A stretch of 64,000 nucleotides of DNA from Paracoccus thiocyanatus (lineage in GTDB: Bacteria > Pseudomonadota > Alphaproteobacteria > Rhodobacterales > Rhodobacteraceae): contig NZ_FTMK01000002.1 of NCBI RefSeq assembly GCF_900156255.1, forward strand, positions 1-64,000, given 5' to 3'. A program made the position numbers and the translations under genes. Positions 26,712-34,761 of this stretch are shown here, piece after piece (the stretch's first letter is position 1; every line of letters starts with the position of its first letter). The notes under the pieces were generated by a model. The model was not told the DNA's origin. It did not search any database and saw nothing but the letters and a program-made list of their open reading frames with translations.

Positions 26712-27569
26712 ATGACCAAGGTGCCCTACCTGACCCCCGTGCCCGACCCCCAGGCGCGCGCCCAGCCGGATCCCCGGACGGATCCGGCGCCGCATCTGCC
26801 GGGGCTCGCGCCGCAGCCGGCGGCCGAGCGCCGCGCCGAAGAGGTGCTGGTCGTCGACGTCTCCGGCTTCGAAGGGCCGCTGGACCTGCTTCTGACCCTG
26901 TCGCGCACGCAAAAGGTCGACCTGATGCAGGTCTCGGTGCTGGAGCTTGCCGACCAGTATCTGGCCTTTGTCGACAAGGCCCGCGCGCTGCGCATCGAAC
27001 TGGCGGCGGATTACCTGGTGATGGCGGCCTGGCTTGCCTATCTGAAATCGCGCCTGCTGCTGCCGCCCGACCCCGAGGCCGAAGGCCCCAGCGCCGAGGA
27101 CATGGCGGCGCATCTGGCCTTTCAGCTTGAGCGGCTCAATGCCATGCGCGAGGCGGCGGCGCGGCTGATGGCCCGCGACCGGCTGGGACAGGACCGTTTC
27201 GCCCGCGGCGCGCCCGAAACCGTTGCCCGCCAGCGCCAGGTCGCCTGGCAGGCCGGGTTGATCGACCTGATGCGCGCCTATGCCAGGCTGCGCACCCGCG
27301 ACGAGTTCCGGCCCTATGCCTTTGACCGCCGCGACGTGCTGAGCATGGAACAGGCGCTGGAGCGGGTGCGCGGGCTGATCGGCTATGCCGGGGGCTGGAC
27401 GGAACTGGCCGATTTCCTGCCCGAGGGCTGGGACGGCGACCCGCAGCGCCGCCGCTCGGCCACCGCGGCGACCTTTGCCGCCACGCTGGAGCTGGCGCGC
27501 CAGGGCAGGCTTGAGATCGCCCAGGCGGGCAGTTTCGCGCCGATCACCATCCGCAGGCGGCCGCAATGA
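26712..27569 (+). CDS. scpA: Segregation and condensation protein A
   Basis: About 285 residues. Kleisin-type N-terminal signature FEGPLDLLLTLSRTQKVDLM, then ADYLVMAAWLAYLKSRLLLP, and a winged-helix-like C terminus. ScpA bridges the SMC heads and with ScpB forms the condensin complex that compacts and segregates chromosomes. ATG 26712 has GGA six bases ahead; an upstream in-frame ATG at 26673 would add 13 residues and is possible. Its stop overlaps the scpB ATG by four bases. Confidence 0.94.
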   Translation: MTKVPYLTPVPDPQARAQPDPRTDPAPHLPGLAPQPAAERRAEEVLVVDVSGFEGPLDLLLTLSRTQKVDLMQVSVLELADQYLAFVDKARALRIELAADYLVMAAWLAYLKSRLLLPPDPEAEGPSAEDMAAHLAFQLERLNAMREAAARLMARDRLGQDRFARGAPETVARQRQVAWQAGLIDLMRAYARLRTRDEFRPYAFDRRDVLSMEQALERVRGLIGYAGGWTELADFLPEGWDGDPQRRRSATAATFAATLELARQGRLEIAQAGSFAPITIRRRPQ

Positions 27570-28228
27570 GCCGCGACGATCCAGCCCCCGATCCGCAGCG
27601 TTTCCCGCCGCCGCCCCCGGCCGAGCAGGAGCGCATGGTCGAGGCGATCCTGTTCGCCGCGGCCGAGCCGATGAGCGCGCGCGAGATCGCCGCCCGCCTG
27701 CCCGCCGGCTGCGACGCGGCCGAGGCGCTGCGCGCGCTGCGCGCCCGCTACGAGGGGCGGGGGGTGCAACTGGCGCGCGCGGGCGACGCCTGGGCCTTTC
27801 GCACCGCCGCCGACCTGGGCTTTCTGATGCAGGAAAGCGTCGTCGAAAGCCGGCGCCTGTCGCGCGCCGCGACCGAGACCCTGGCGATCATCGCCTATCA
27901 CCAGCCCGTGACCCGCGCCGAGATCGAAGAGATCCGCGGCGTCGCCGTCAGCCGCGGCACGCTGGACCAACTGATCGAACTGGGCTGGGTGCGCATCGGC
28001 CGCCGCCGCCAGACGCCGGGGCGGCCGGTGACTTTCGTCGTGACCGAGGTTTTCCTGGATCATTTCGGCTTGGAAAGCGCCCGCGACCTGCCGGGCCTGG
28101 CGGAATTGCGGGCCGCCGGCCTGCTGGATTCCCGCCCGCCGGGCGAGGGCTTGGCGCCGGGGCTGTTCGATGGCGAAACGGACGAAGAGACCGGCGGCCA
28201 GGCCGAGGATTTATTCGAAAGTGAATGA
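27566..28228 (+). CDS. scpB: Segregation and condensation protein B
   Basis: 220 residues with two winged-helix domains. Markers are MVEAILFAAAEPMSAREIA and ATETLAIIAYHQPVTRAEIEEIRGVAVS, followed by the RRRQTPGRPVTFVVTE wing. It dimerises and binds ScpA in the SMC condensin complex. An ATGA overlap couples it to scpA. The acidic tail (ETDEETGGQAEDLFE) is variable among homologues. Confidence 0.95.
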   Translation: MSRDDPAPDPQRFPPPPPAEQERMVEAILFAAAEPMSAREIAARLPAGCDAAEALRALRARYEGRGVQLARAGDAWAFRTAADLGFLMQESVVESRRLSRAATETLAIIAYHQPVTRAEIEEIRGVAVSRGTLDQLIELGWVRIGRRRQTPGRPVTFVVTEVFLDHFGLESARDLPGLAELRAAGLLDSRPPGEGLAPGLFDGETDEETGGQAEDLFESE

Positions 28229-28246
28229 ACAACGGAACGTAAGAAG

Positions 28247-28441
28247 ATGAATATGAACGGCATTATCAATATGCTGATCCGCATGGCAAGCAACCGGATG
28301 CTGAATTGGGGCATTCGCAGGATGAACGCGCCCAAGCCGGGGGAAAAGCAGACGCCGCAGCAAAGAAGCCGCGAAAGGGCCGCGCGCGAAGCGGTCAAGC
28401 GCGCCCGGCAGGCCGCCCGGATCACCCGGCGGCTGCGTTAG
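28247..28441 (+). CDS. Small strongly basic protein of unknown function
   Basis: A 64-residue protein that I do not recognise. The N-terminal 26 residues are Met/Ile/Asn-rich and could form an amphipathic helix (GIINMLIRMASNRMLNWGI); the rest is highly basic (QRSRERAAREAVKRARQAAR). GGAACG and TAAGAAG precede ATG 28247, 18 bp after the scpB stop, so it is probably the last gene of the scp transcript. A DNA- or membrane-binding role would fit its charge but is only a guess. A repeat element follows its stop. Confidence 0.7.
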   Translation: MNMNGIINMLIRMASNRMLNWGIRRMNAPKPGEKQTPQQRSRERAAREAVKRARQAARITRRLR

Positions 28442-28444
28442 CAG

Positions 28445-28504
28445 GGGGCTTTGCCCCCACCGCGCTGGCGCGCGGCCCCCCAGGATATTTCGCCACGGAA
28501 GAAT
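28445..28504 (+). repeat. Intergenic repeat element, long form (copy C)
   Basis: GGGGGC-TTT-GCCCCC hairpin four bases after the small basic gene, a GC-rich spacer, and the core at 28483-28504 (GGATATTT, CGC, CACGGAAGAAT; two differences from the consensus). It lies between this gene and the oppositely oriented dCTP deaminase gene. Confidence 0.88.
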
Positions 28505-28518
28505 GGAAAGGCTGGGGA

Positions 28519-29586
28519 TCAGGCGAACTGCTTGGCCAGTTTCAGGCCCTGGCCCTGGTAGTTCGAGGCGATGCCGCTGCCATAGAGCCGCTCGGGCCGC
28601 GCGGCCATTCGTTCATAGACCAGCCGGCCGACGGTCTGGCCGTGTTCCAGCGCGAATGGCGCCTCGTGGCAGCGCACCTCCAGCACCCCGCGCGCCCCCT
28701 GGCCGGCGCTGCCATGGCCGAAACCTGGGTCGAAGAAACCGGCGTAATGGACCCGGAATTCGCCCACCATCGCCAGATAAGGCGCCATTTCCGCGGCGTA
28801 ATCGGGGGGGATCGCCACCGATTCCCGGCTGACCAGGATATAGAATGCGCCGGGGTCGAGGATCAGCTGGCCGTCGGTGGTCCGCAACGCGTCCCAGAAA
28901 TCGCGCGCCTGATAGGCGCCGATGCGGTCAAGATCGATGACCCCGCTATGCGGCCGGGCGCGATAGCCGACCAGGTCGCCGGACTGCGGCCGCAGGTCGA
29001 CCGAAAAGCCCAGCCCGTCGTCGATCAGCGCCGCGCCCGTCACCAGCGGCTCGCGCCCGTGCAGGTCGCGCAATTCGGCATCGCTTAGCGTGGCCTGGCC
29101 CTGTCGCAGCCGCAACTGGTTCAGCCGCATCCCCGGCCGCACCAGGACCGAAAAGCTGCGCGGGCAGATTTCGGCATAGATCGGGCCGTCATAGCCCTGG
29201 GGCAGGCGGTCGAATTCGGTGCCTTCGTCCGTGACCAGCCGCGTCAGCAGGTCGAGCCGGCCGGTCGAGCTTTTGGCATTGGCGACCGCGTCCAGGCCCT
29301 GGGGCAGGGACAGCCGCTCCATCAGCGGCACCAGGTAGACGCAGCCTTTTTCCAGCACCGCGCCGCCGGCAAGGTCCATGCGGTGCATCTCGAAATCCCG
29401 CAGCCGGTCGCTGACCTTGCGGCCGCGCCCGGCCAGGAACGAGGCGCGCAGCCGCCAGGCCGTGGTGCCCAGGCGCAGGTCCAGGCTGGCGGGCTGGACC
29501 TGTTCGGGCAGGATGGGCCGGCTGGCCGAGATCGCGCCATTGGCGATCAACTGGCGCAGGGTCGTATCGGGAAGGACACCGTTCAC
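28519..29586 (-). CDS. dcd: 2'-deoxycytidine 5'-triphosphate deaminase, long (tandem-domain) form
   Basis: 355 residues, about twice the length of Escherichia coli Dcd. The first dUTPase-like domain has QPASLDLRLG and NAKSSTGRLDLLTR; the second, from about residue 225, has FYILVSRESVAIPPDYAAEM and GEFRVHYAGFFDPGFGHG. This two-domain form is the normal Dcd annotation in alphaproteobacteria. The enzyme deaminates dCTP to dUTP to feed thymidylate synthesis. It lies downstream of tRNA-Pro, which ends in its own terminator. Confidence 0.92.
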   Translation of the reverse strand: MNGVLPDTTLRQLIANGAISASRPILPEQVQPASLDLRLGTTAWRLRASFLAGRGRKVSDRLRDFEMHRMDLAGGAVLEKGCVYLVPLMERLSLPQGLDAVANAKSSTGRLDLLTRLVTDEGTEFDRLPQGYDGPIYAEICPRSFSVLVRPGMRLNQLRLRQGQATLSDAELRDLHGREPLVTGAALIDDGLGFSVDLRPQSGDLVGYRARPHSGVIDLDRIGAYQARDFWDALRTTDGQLILDPGAFYILVSRESVAIPPDYAAEMAPYLAMVGEFRVHYAGFFDPGFGHGSAGQGARGVLEVRCHEAPFALEHGQTVGRLVYERMAARPERLYGSGIASNYQGQGLKLAKQFA

Positions 29587-29608
29587 GCGAAACCCTTTCG
29601 GAAACAGG

Positions 29609-29641
29609 AAACGCCCACCCCCGGTTGGGGATGGGCGTTTT
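29609..29641 (-). terminator. Terminator downstream of tRNA-Pro
   Basis: A stem of eight base pairs (AACGCCCA with TGGGCGTT) extended by a C4/G4 pairing, with GTTTCC on the minus-strand exit side. It starts six bases after the tRNA and stops read-through toward the dcd gene. On the plus strand the exit side is GCGTTTTC, so it may work both ways. Confidence 0.75.
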
Positions 29642-29646
29642 CGGAA

Positions 29647-29724
29647 TGGTCGGGCCGGCGAGATTCGAACTCGCGGCCTTCCGCCCCCCAGACGGACGCG
29701 CTAACCAGGCTGCGCCACGGCCCG
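29647..29724 (-). tRNA. tRNA-Pro (anticodon GGG)
   Basis: 78 nt with encoded CCA. The acceptor stem is CGGGCCG/CGGCCCG, the anticodon arm TCCGT-CTGGGGG-GCGGA gives GGG, and the T arm is GCGAG-TTCGAAT-CTCGC. It is located between the merR-type gene and dcd. Confidence 0.97.
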
Positions 29725-29848
29725 ACGAGGGGCATATAGAGCGAAGCGGGCGGCCAGCACAAGGGGCCAAGCGCGGAAAATTCGGCAAGAATTTCGATTG
29801 TCCTGCGCCGGCGGCCGCCGGGGGGCGAAAAGTGGCAGGCCACGCGGG

Positions 29849-30394
29849 TCAGCGCAGGCCGGCGAGCGCATCGCGCAGGGATTTTGCCTGCGGCGGCAGC
29901 GGCTTGCCCTGAAATTCATGCTGGCGCAAGGCTAGCGCAGCGCCGACCAGCCGGTCCAGCCATGGGGCCGCGGCGGATGGTGGGGCAGGCCGCGCGTCGA
30001 AAAGCGGCAGCGATTCGGCCTGCCGGACCCGCTGCGGCGGTTTTGCGGCAGGCGGGGGGTCGGGCCGCATCAGGCGCACCGCCGGGGCGGGCGGGTCGGC
30101 GTCGCCCGGCGCCTCTCCTAGGCGGGCGGCGCCCACGGCACGCAGCGCGGCGCCGCGATCGGCGGCGATCAGCCGCTTGGCGCCGCGGATGCTGAGCCCT
30201 TCCTCGCGCAGCACCTGGCAAAGCCCGGCGGCCAGGCGCACGTCGTCGGGGCGGTAATAGCGCCGGCCATCGGCGCGTTTCACCGGAGCAAGCTGGGTGA
30301 ATTGCGATTCCCAATACCGCAGCACATGCGGCGCGACGCCCACGAGGCGCGAGACCTCTCCGATCGAGCGGAAGGCGTCGGGGGATTTGCTCAT
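29849..30394 (-). CDS. MerR-family transcriptional regulator
   Basis: 181 residues. The N-terminal winged helix-turn-helix is [20 protein letters not shown] with the wing [13 protein letters not shown]. The C-terminal half is Ala/Pro-rich and lacks the cysteines of metal-sensing MerR proteins, so the effector is unknown. Its ATG overlaps the ihfA stop by four bases; the ihfA-merR pair is conserved in alphaproteobacteria. Confidence 0.9.
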   Translation of the reverse strand: MSKSPDAFRSIGEVSRLVGVAPHVLRYWESQFTQLAPVKRADGRRYYRPDDVRLAAGLCQVLREEGLSIRGAKRLIAADRGAALRAVGAARLGEAPGDADPPAPAVRLMRPDPPPAAKPPQRVRQAESLPLFDARPAPPSAAAPWLDRLVGAALALRQHEFQGKPLPPQAKSLRDALAGLR

Positions 30395-30702
30395 CGGCCC
30401 TTGCGCCTGTTGCCGGCCGCCACCCGATCCTTCATCAGATGCGAGGGCCGGAAGGACAGCACCCGGCGCGGCGTGATCGGCACCTCTTCCCCGGTCTTGG
30501 GATTGCGGCCGATGCGTTCGTTCTTGTCGCGGACCGAAAACGTGCCGAAGGACGAGATCTTGACCTGCTCGCCGCGCACCAGCGCATCGGAGATATGGCC
30601 AAGCACGCTTTCGACAAGCTGGGCCGATTCGTGTCGGGACAGTCCTACCTCACGGAACACGGCCTCGGCCAGGTCCATGCGGGTCAGGGTAGAGTCGCTC
30701 AT
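30391..30702 (-). CDS. ihfA: Integration host factor subunit alpha
   Basis: 103 residues. [34 protein letters not shown] and the DNA-intercalating arm [17 protein letters not shown] are classic IHF-alpha; the alpha rather than beta or HU assignment rests on this arm and on the length. It bends DNA as a heterodimer with IhfB. AGAGG precedes ATG 30702 by nine bases. Because the neighbouring upstream gene is divergent, ihfA needs its own promoter in the 211-bp gap. Confidence 0.95.
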   Translation of the reverse strand: MSDSTLTRMDLAEAVFREVGLSRHESAQLVESVLGHISDALVRGEQVKISSFGTFSVRDKNERIGRNPKTGEEVPITPRRVLSFRPSHLMKDRVAAGNRRKGR

Positions 30703-30913
30703 CTCGGAAACCTCTTGAATGGTGCGAAGGATGATTTCTTTACGGCCCCGAGTCAACAACCCCGGCCCGATTCCGTTCCCTTGCCGGCGGATTTTGTTCC
30801 GCGTTATTCGCGCTTTATCCGCAAGCACCCGCGTATGGCTGCCGGTCGCCTGCTTGGAACTGCGGCAATCAGCGCCTATCTTGAAAGGGAAAGGGCAAGC
30901 GGGACGGGGTGAC

Positions 30914-31189
30914 ATGGCTGGCGGTTGGGCGCGCGACGATGCGGTGAACGAGCAGATCGAGGTTTCCACGCAGGAAGCGATCGAGCGGATGCGGCTGCGC
31001 AATGCGCAGCGTGTCGCGCAGGAAAGCGCAGCCATTTGCGAAGAATGCGACGAGCCCATCCCCGAGGCGCGGCGACGGGCGATTCCCGGCGTCCGGCTAT
31101 GCGTCGCCTGCCAATCGGGGCGCGACAAGGCCTGGCGGCCAAGGGCCGGGATCAACCGGCGCGGATCGAAGGATTCGCAGCTGAAATAG
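30914..31189 (+). CDS. DksA/TraR-type C4 zinc-finger protein
   Basis: 91 residues. The zinc finger is [18 protein letters not shown] followed by VRLCVACQ, the TraR/DksA C4 pattern. The short N-terminal helix is as long as in phage and plasmid TraR and too short to reach the RNA polymerase active site as DksA does, so a TraR-like role on RNA polymerase is plausible but unproven. ATG 30914 follows GGGACGGGGTGAC. It lies opposite in direction to ihfA and fabH, inside an otherwise collinear operon. Confidence 0.87.
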   Translation: MAGGWARDDAVNEQIEVSTQEAIERMRLRNAQRVAQESAAICEECDEPIPEARRRAIPGVRLCVACQSGRDKAWRPRAGINRRGSKDSQLK

Positions 31190-31197
31190 GTGCCGGC

Positions 31198-32169
31198 CTA
31201 CCAGCGCAGCACGACGGAGCCCCAGGCGAGGCCGCCGCCGATCGCCTCGGCCACCAGCACGTCGCCGGGCTTGAAGCGGCCCTGGGCATTGGCGACCGAC
31301 AAGGCCAGCGGGATCGAGGCGGCCGAGGTGTTGCCGTGATCGGCCACCGTCAGCACCACCTTTTCCATCGGCAGGCGCATGCGCTTGGCCGTCGCCTCGA
31401 TGATGCGCAGGTTGGCCTGGTGCGGCACGAGCCAGTCCACCTGGTCCGCGTCCAGCCCGGCGCGGTCCAGCGCGCGATGGGCGGTATCAGCCAGTTTCTC
31501 GACCGCGTGGCGGAAAACCAGGTTGCCCTGCATGCGCAGGTGGCCGGCAGTGCCGGTGCTGGCGACGCCGCCATCGACGTAAAGCAGGTCGCGATATTGC
31601 CCGTCGCTGTTCAGGTCGGTTGCCAGGATGCCGCGATCCGCGGAGGAGCCCTGGCCCTCGGCCGCCTCCAGCACCAGCGCGCCGGCGCCGTCGCCGAACA
31701 GCACACAGGTGCCGCGGTCGGTCCAGTCCATGATGCGGCTGAAAATCTCGGCCCCGATGACCAGGACTCGCTGCGCGAGGCCCGCGCGGATCATCGCATC
31801 GGCATTGGCCAGCGCATAGACGAAGCCCGCGCAGACCGCTTGCAGGTCATAGGCGAAGCCGTGCCGCATGCCCAGCCCGGCCTGCACCATGGTCGCGACC
31901 GAGGGAAAGGTCAGGTCGGGGGTCGAGGTGGCCACGATCACCGCGTCGATCTGTCCGGGCTCAAGCCCGGCATCGGCCAGCGCCGCCTGCGCGGCCAGGA
32001 TGCCCAGGTCGCTGGTGCGCTGGTCGTCGGCGGCAAAATGGCGCCGCTCGATCCCGGTGCGGGCGCGGATCCATTCGTCGCTGGTGTCCAGCTTGTCCTC
32101 GAACCAGCTATTCTCGACCACCCGCTCGGGCAGGTAATGGCCGGTTCCCCGGACGATCGCACGCCGCAT
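31198..32169 (-). CDS. fabH: 3-oxoacyl-ACP synthase III (FabH)
   Basis: 323 residues. The catalytic triad is visible: Cys in DLQAVCAGFVYAL, His in VPHQANLRII and Asn in DHGNTSAASIP. It condenses acetyl-CoA with malonyl-ACP to start fatty acid synthesis. The ATG overlaps the plsX stop (TGATG), placing it in the rpmF-plsX-fabH transcript. It converges with the TraR-like gene, with only 8 bp between the stops. Confidence 0.96.
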   Translation of the reverse strand: MRRAIVRGTGHYLPERVVENSWFEDKLDTSDEWIRARTGIERRHFAADDQRTSDLGILAAQAALADAGLEPGQIDAVIVATSTPDLTFPSVATMVQAGLGMRHGFAYDLQAVCAGFVYALANADAMIRAGLAQRVLVIGAEIFSRIMDWTDRGTCVLFGDGAGALVLEAAEGQGSSADRGILATDLNSDGQYRDLLYVDGGVASTGTAGHLRMQGNLVFRHAVEKLADTAHRALDRAGLDADQVDWLVPHQANLRIIEATAKRMRLPMEKVVLTVADHGNTSAASIPLALSVANAQGRFKPGDVLVAEAIGGGLAWGSVVLRW

Positions 32170-33281
32170 CAGGACGCCTCGCTTTCATTGCTGCCTTTGA
32201 TTTCGCCGGCCGCCGCGACGGATTGCGCCACGCGGACCGCCAGCCGGTCCTGAAAGCCCGACTGCGCCAGCCGGAAGGCCAGCTTGATCGCCGCCGAGAC
32301 GCCGGTCGCATCGGCCGAGCCATGCGATTTCACCACCGTCCCGTTCAGCCCCAGGAATATGCCGCCATTGACGCGGCGCGGGTCGATGCGCTTTTGCAGC
32401 CGCTTGAGCGAACCCATCGCCAGAAGCGCGGCAAATTTCGACATCACCGATTTGCCGAACGCTTCTTTCAGCAATTCGCCCACCAGCTTGGCGGTGCCTT
32501 CGCCGGTCTTCAGCGCGACATTGCCGGTAAAGCCGTCGGTGACGATCACGTCGACGCGGGCCGAGGGCAGGTCGCCCCCCTCGACGAAGCCGACATAGTC
32601 GAAATTCGCCGCCTGCGCCGTGGTGGGGATCAGCTCATGCGCCTGTTTCAGCTCGGGCCGGCCCTTGTGATCCTCGGTCCCGACATTGAGCAGGCCGACG
32701 CGCGGCCGCTCCAGCCCGAAACCGTTGCGGGCATAAGAGGCGCCCATCAGCGCATAGGTCAGCAGGTCCTGGGCATCGGCGCGGATATCGGCGCCGACGT
32801 CGAGCATGACGTTGAAGCCTTGCGGATTGCGCGAGGGCCAGAGACAGGCGATGGCGGGACGGTTCACGCCCGGCAGCTTGCGCAGCCGCAGCATGGAAAG
32901 CGCCATCAGCGCCCCGGTATTGCCGCAGGAGACGGCGGCGGTCGCCTCGCCTTGGCGCACCGATTCGAGCGCGGACCACATCGAGGTGCCCTCGCCTTTG
33001 CGCAGCACCTGGCTGGGCTTGTCGCCCATGGTCACGACCCCGCCGGCGTCGCGGATGTCGCAACGCTGCGCCAGATCGCCGCGGCGGGCGATCAGCCGTT
33101 CCAGTTCGGCGCGCGGGCCGTGGACGATGAAGCGGATGTCGGAATTCTTTCCGGCGCTTTCCGCCATGCCGGCGACCACCGCCGCCGGGCCGCGGTCGCC
33201 CCCCATCGCGTCAACCGAGATCACCACGCCGCCCCCGTCGCCAGGGGCGCGAGGCGGAGTGCTGGAATCTGCCGAAGCCAT
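32169..33281 (-). CDS. plsX: Phosphate acyltransferase PlsX
   Basis: 370 residues. VVISVDAMGGDRGP marks the N terminus, and TAAVSCGNTGALMALSMLRL and VIVTDGFTGNVALKTGEG are PlsX motifs. It makes acyl-phosphate from acyl-ACP for PlsY in phospholipid synthesis. The start at ATG 33281 gives about 18 extra polar residues ahead of the conserved region. rpmF lies 17 bp upstream and fabH overlaps downstream. Confidence 0.95.
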   Translation of the reverse strand: MASADSSTPPRAPGDGGGVVISVDAMGGDRGPAAVVAGMAESAGKNSDIRFIVHGPRAELERLIARRGDLAQRCDIRDAGGVVTMGDKPSQVLRKGEGTSMWSALESVRQGEATAAVSCGNTGALMALSMLRLRKLPGVNRPAIACLWPSRNPQGFNVMLDVGADIRADAQDLLTYALMGASYARNGFGLERPRVGLLNVGTEDHKGRPELKQAHELIPTTAQAANFDYVGFVEGGDLPSARVDVIVTDGFTGNVALKTGEGTAKLVGELLKEAFGKSVMSKFAALLAMGSLKRLQKRIDPRRVNGGIFLGLNGTVVKSHGSADATGVSAAIKLAFRLAQSGFQDRLAVRVAQSVAAAGEIKGSNESEAS

Positions 33282-33298
33282 ATCCGCGGTCGATCCGC

Positions 33299-33505
33299 TC
33301 AGGCCGCGTCTTCGTCCAGGTCGACCTCATTGGCCTGGGCCACGACCTCGCGGTCGGCGTAATGGCCGCAGGACGGGCAGACGTGATGCGGGCGCTTCAG
33401 TTCGCCGCAGTTCGAGCATTCGTTCGGGTTGCCGGCGACAAGCGCATCATGCGAACGGCGCATGTTGCGGCGGGAGCGGGTAACTCGGTTCTGAGGGACG
33501 GCCAT
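33299..33505 (-). CDS. rpmF: Ribosomal protein L32 (bL32)
   Basis: 68 residues: [21 protein letters not shown] at the N terminus, then the zinc-ribbon [20 protein letters not shown] with four cysteines. It is the first gene of the rpmF-plsX-fabH operon. TTGAGG precedes the ATG. The 290 bp between it and the sulfotransferase gene contain its promoter region and one short repeat element; I see no other gene there. Confidence 0.96.
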   Translation of the reverse strand: MAVPQNRVTRSRRNMRRSHDALVAGNPNECSNCGELKRPHHVCPSCGHYADREVVAQANEVDLDEDAA

Positions 33506-33737
33506 GTCTCAACCTCAAGGGTTCGGGGGGCAGCCGGCTTGGGCAGCCCCGGATTCGGGGTTCGGTTCTGGGCGGGCATAGGCCAGGAAGCCGCGGGCCG
33601 CAAGTTGCGAAAACTGCTCACAAGGCGGGGGCCGCGGTCCGGGATACCCCCGCCGGTCGAATGAAGGCGGGAAAATAGCGGGATTTTCGTATTGCGCAAG
33701 GGAAAACTGCAAGAGAAGCGGCGCTGCCGCGCCGCTG

Positions 33738-33769
33738 CCTCCGGCGGGGATATTTGGGCACGAAAGAAG
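33738..33769 (+). repeat. Intergenic repeat element, short form (copy D)
   Basis: CCTCCGGCGG followed by the 22-bp core at 33748-33769. All 32 bases are identical to copy E at 37991-38022. It lies between two minus-strand genes and is oriented against both, unlike copies A to C and E. Confidence 0.9.
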
Positions 33770-33795
33770 CCGGGGTCGAGGCGGCGCCGCAGCCG

Positions 33796-34614
33796 CTAGC
33801 GGCCCAGCTTTGCATGGACCTCGTCCAGGTCGACCTCGGCCTTGGGGAATTTGTTGTCGGGATCGTCGAAGTCGTATTTGAAGAGCTGGAAGTCCTTCTT
33901 GTAGATCTCCCAGACCAGGTGGCGCGACAGGTCGTCGAAATAGTCGCTGACCTTATGGGCGCGCTTTGGCCCGTGGCCTTCGGACTCGTTGAATTTCGGC
34001 ACCTCGTTCACGTCCAGCTTGACCGGCGTGGGTGCCGCGTCCAACACCTTTTGCATGCCTTCGTTGAATTTCTCGGTGAAGAAGATCTGGTCGTAGCGCC
34101 CGCCGTTCACGATGAAGGTCGCGATATGGCCGGACATGGCGGACCAGTGGATGTCGGGTTCCATCGGGCGGCGCCAGCGGATGGTGTCGCGGGCGAACAG
34201 CAGGAAGCGGCGGAAGCTGGCGACCTGGTCGAATTCGAAACCGTTCTCGGCGCTGCCGACATCGACGCCGTAGCGCTGCATCAGCTGCGGCACGAGATTG
34301 CCGCGATAGCGCTTGCCGTTGCGCTGGATGCCGGCGATCTTGTCGAAGAACGAGGACAGGACGCGCGCATAGGGGTTGCGCACGCAGGTGAAGGTCAGGG
34401 CCTTGTGCGCCTTGACGTTCTCTTCGATCAGCGCCTGGCTTTCGGGCTGGTTCCACTTGTGCAGCCCGGTGGTGGAATCGTGGATGTCGCCGTCGAAATA
34501 GCGGCCGTGGTCGGAATGGAACATGATCTGCCCGATGGAGGAGCAGGCGCATTTGGGGACGACGCGATAGACCATGCTTTCGCTTTCCGTCATCCAGGTT
34601 CCCGGAAAACCCAT
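33796..34614 (-). CDS. Sulfotransferase family 2-like protein
   Basis: 272 residues. The PAPS 5'-phosphosulfate loop is VPKCACSSIGQ and the 3'-phosphate site is VRNPYARVLSSFFDKI, both as in carbohydrate sulfotransferases. The enzyme should transfer sulfate from PAPS to a sugar or lipid. ATG 34614 follows GAAGGGAAAG. It is divergent from a GT14 glycosyltransferase gene 147 bp away, which suggests modification of a surface glycan. No signal peptide is seen, so it acts in the cytoplasm. The acceptor is unknown. Confidence 0.87.
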   Translation of the reverse strand: MGFPGTWMTESESMVYRVVPKCACSSIGQIMFHSDHGRYFDGDIHDSTTGLHKWNQPESQALIEENVKAHKALTFTCVRNPYARVLSSFFDKIAGIQRNGKRYRGNLVPQLMQRYGVDVGSAENGFEFDQVASFRRFLLFARDTIRWRRPMEPDIHWSAMSGHIATFIVNGGRYDQIFFTEKFNEGMQKVLDAAPTPVKLDVNEVPKFNESEGHGPKRAHKVSDYFDDLSRHLVWEIYKKDFQLFKYDFDDPDNKFPKAEVDLDEVHAKLGR

Positions 34615-34761
34615 TTCGATCTTTCCCTTCAACAAAACCTGCACCCGGCCCGAGCGGGGGCAGGGCCGGGTTGCTCCCCCGGCCAAAATCGGTAAGGACA
34701 CAAAGCAAATCACCGGCAGAGTTTCAACTGCCGGCGAGCGTTTCCCGCCGCCGCGGACCGT

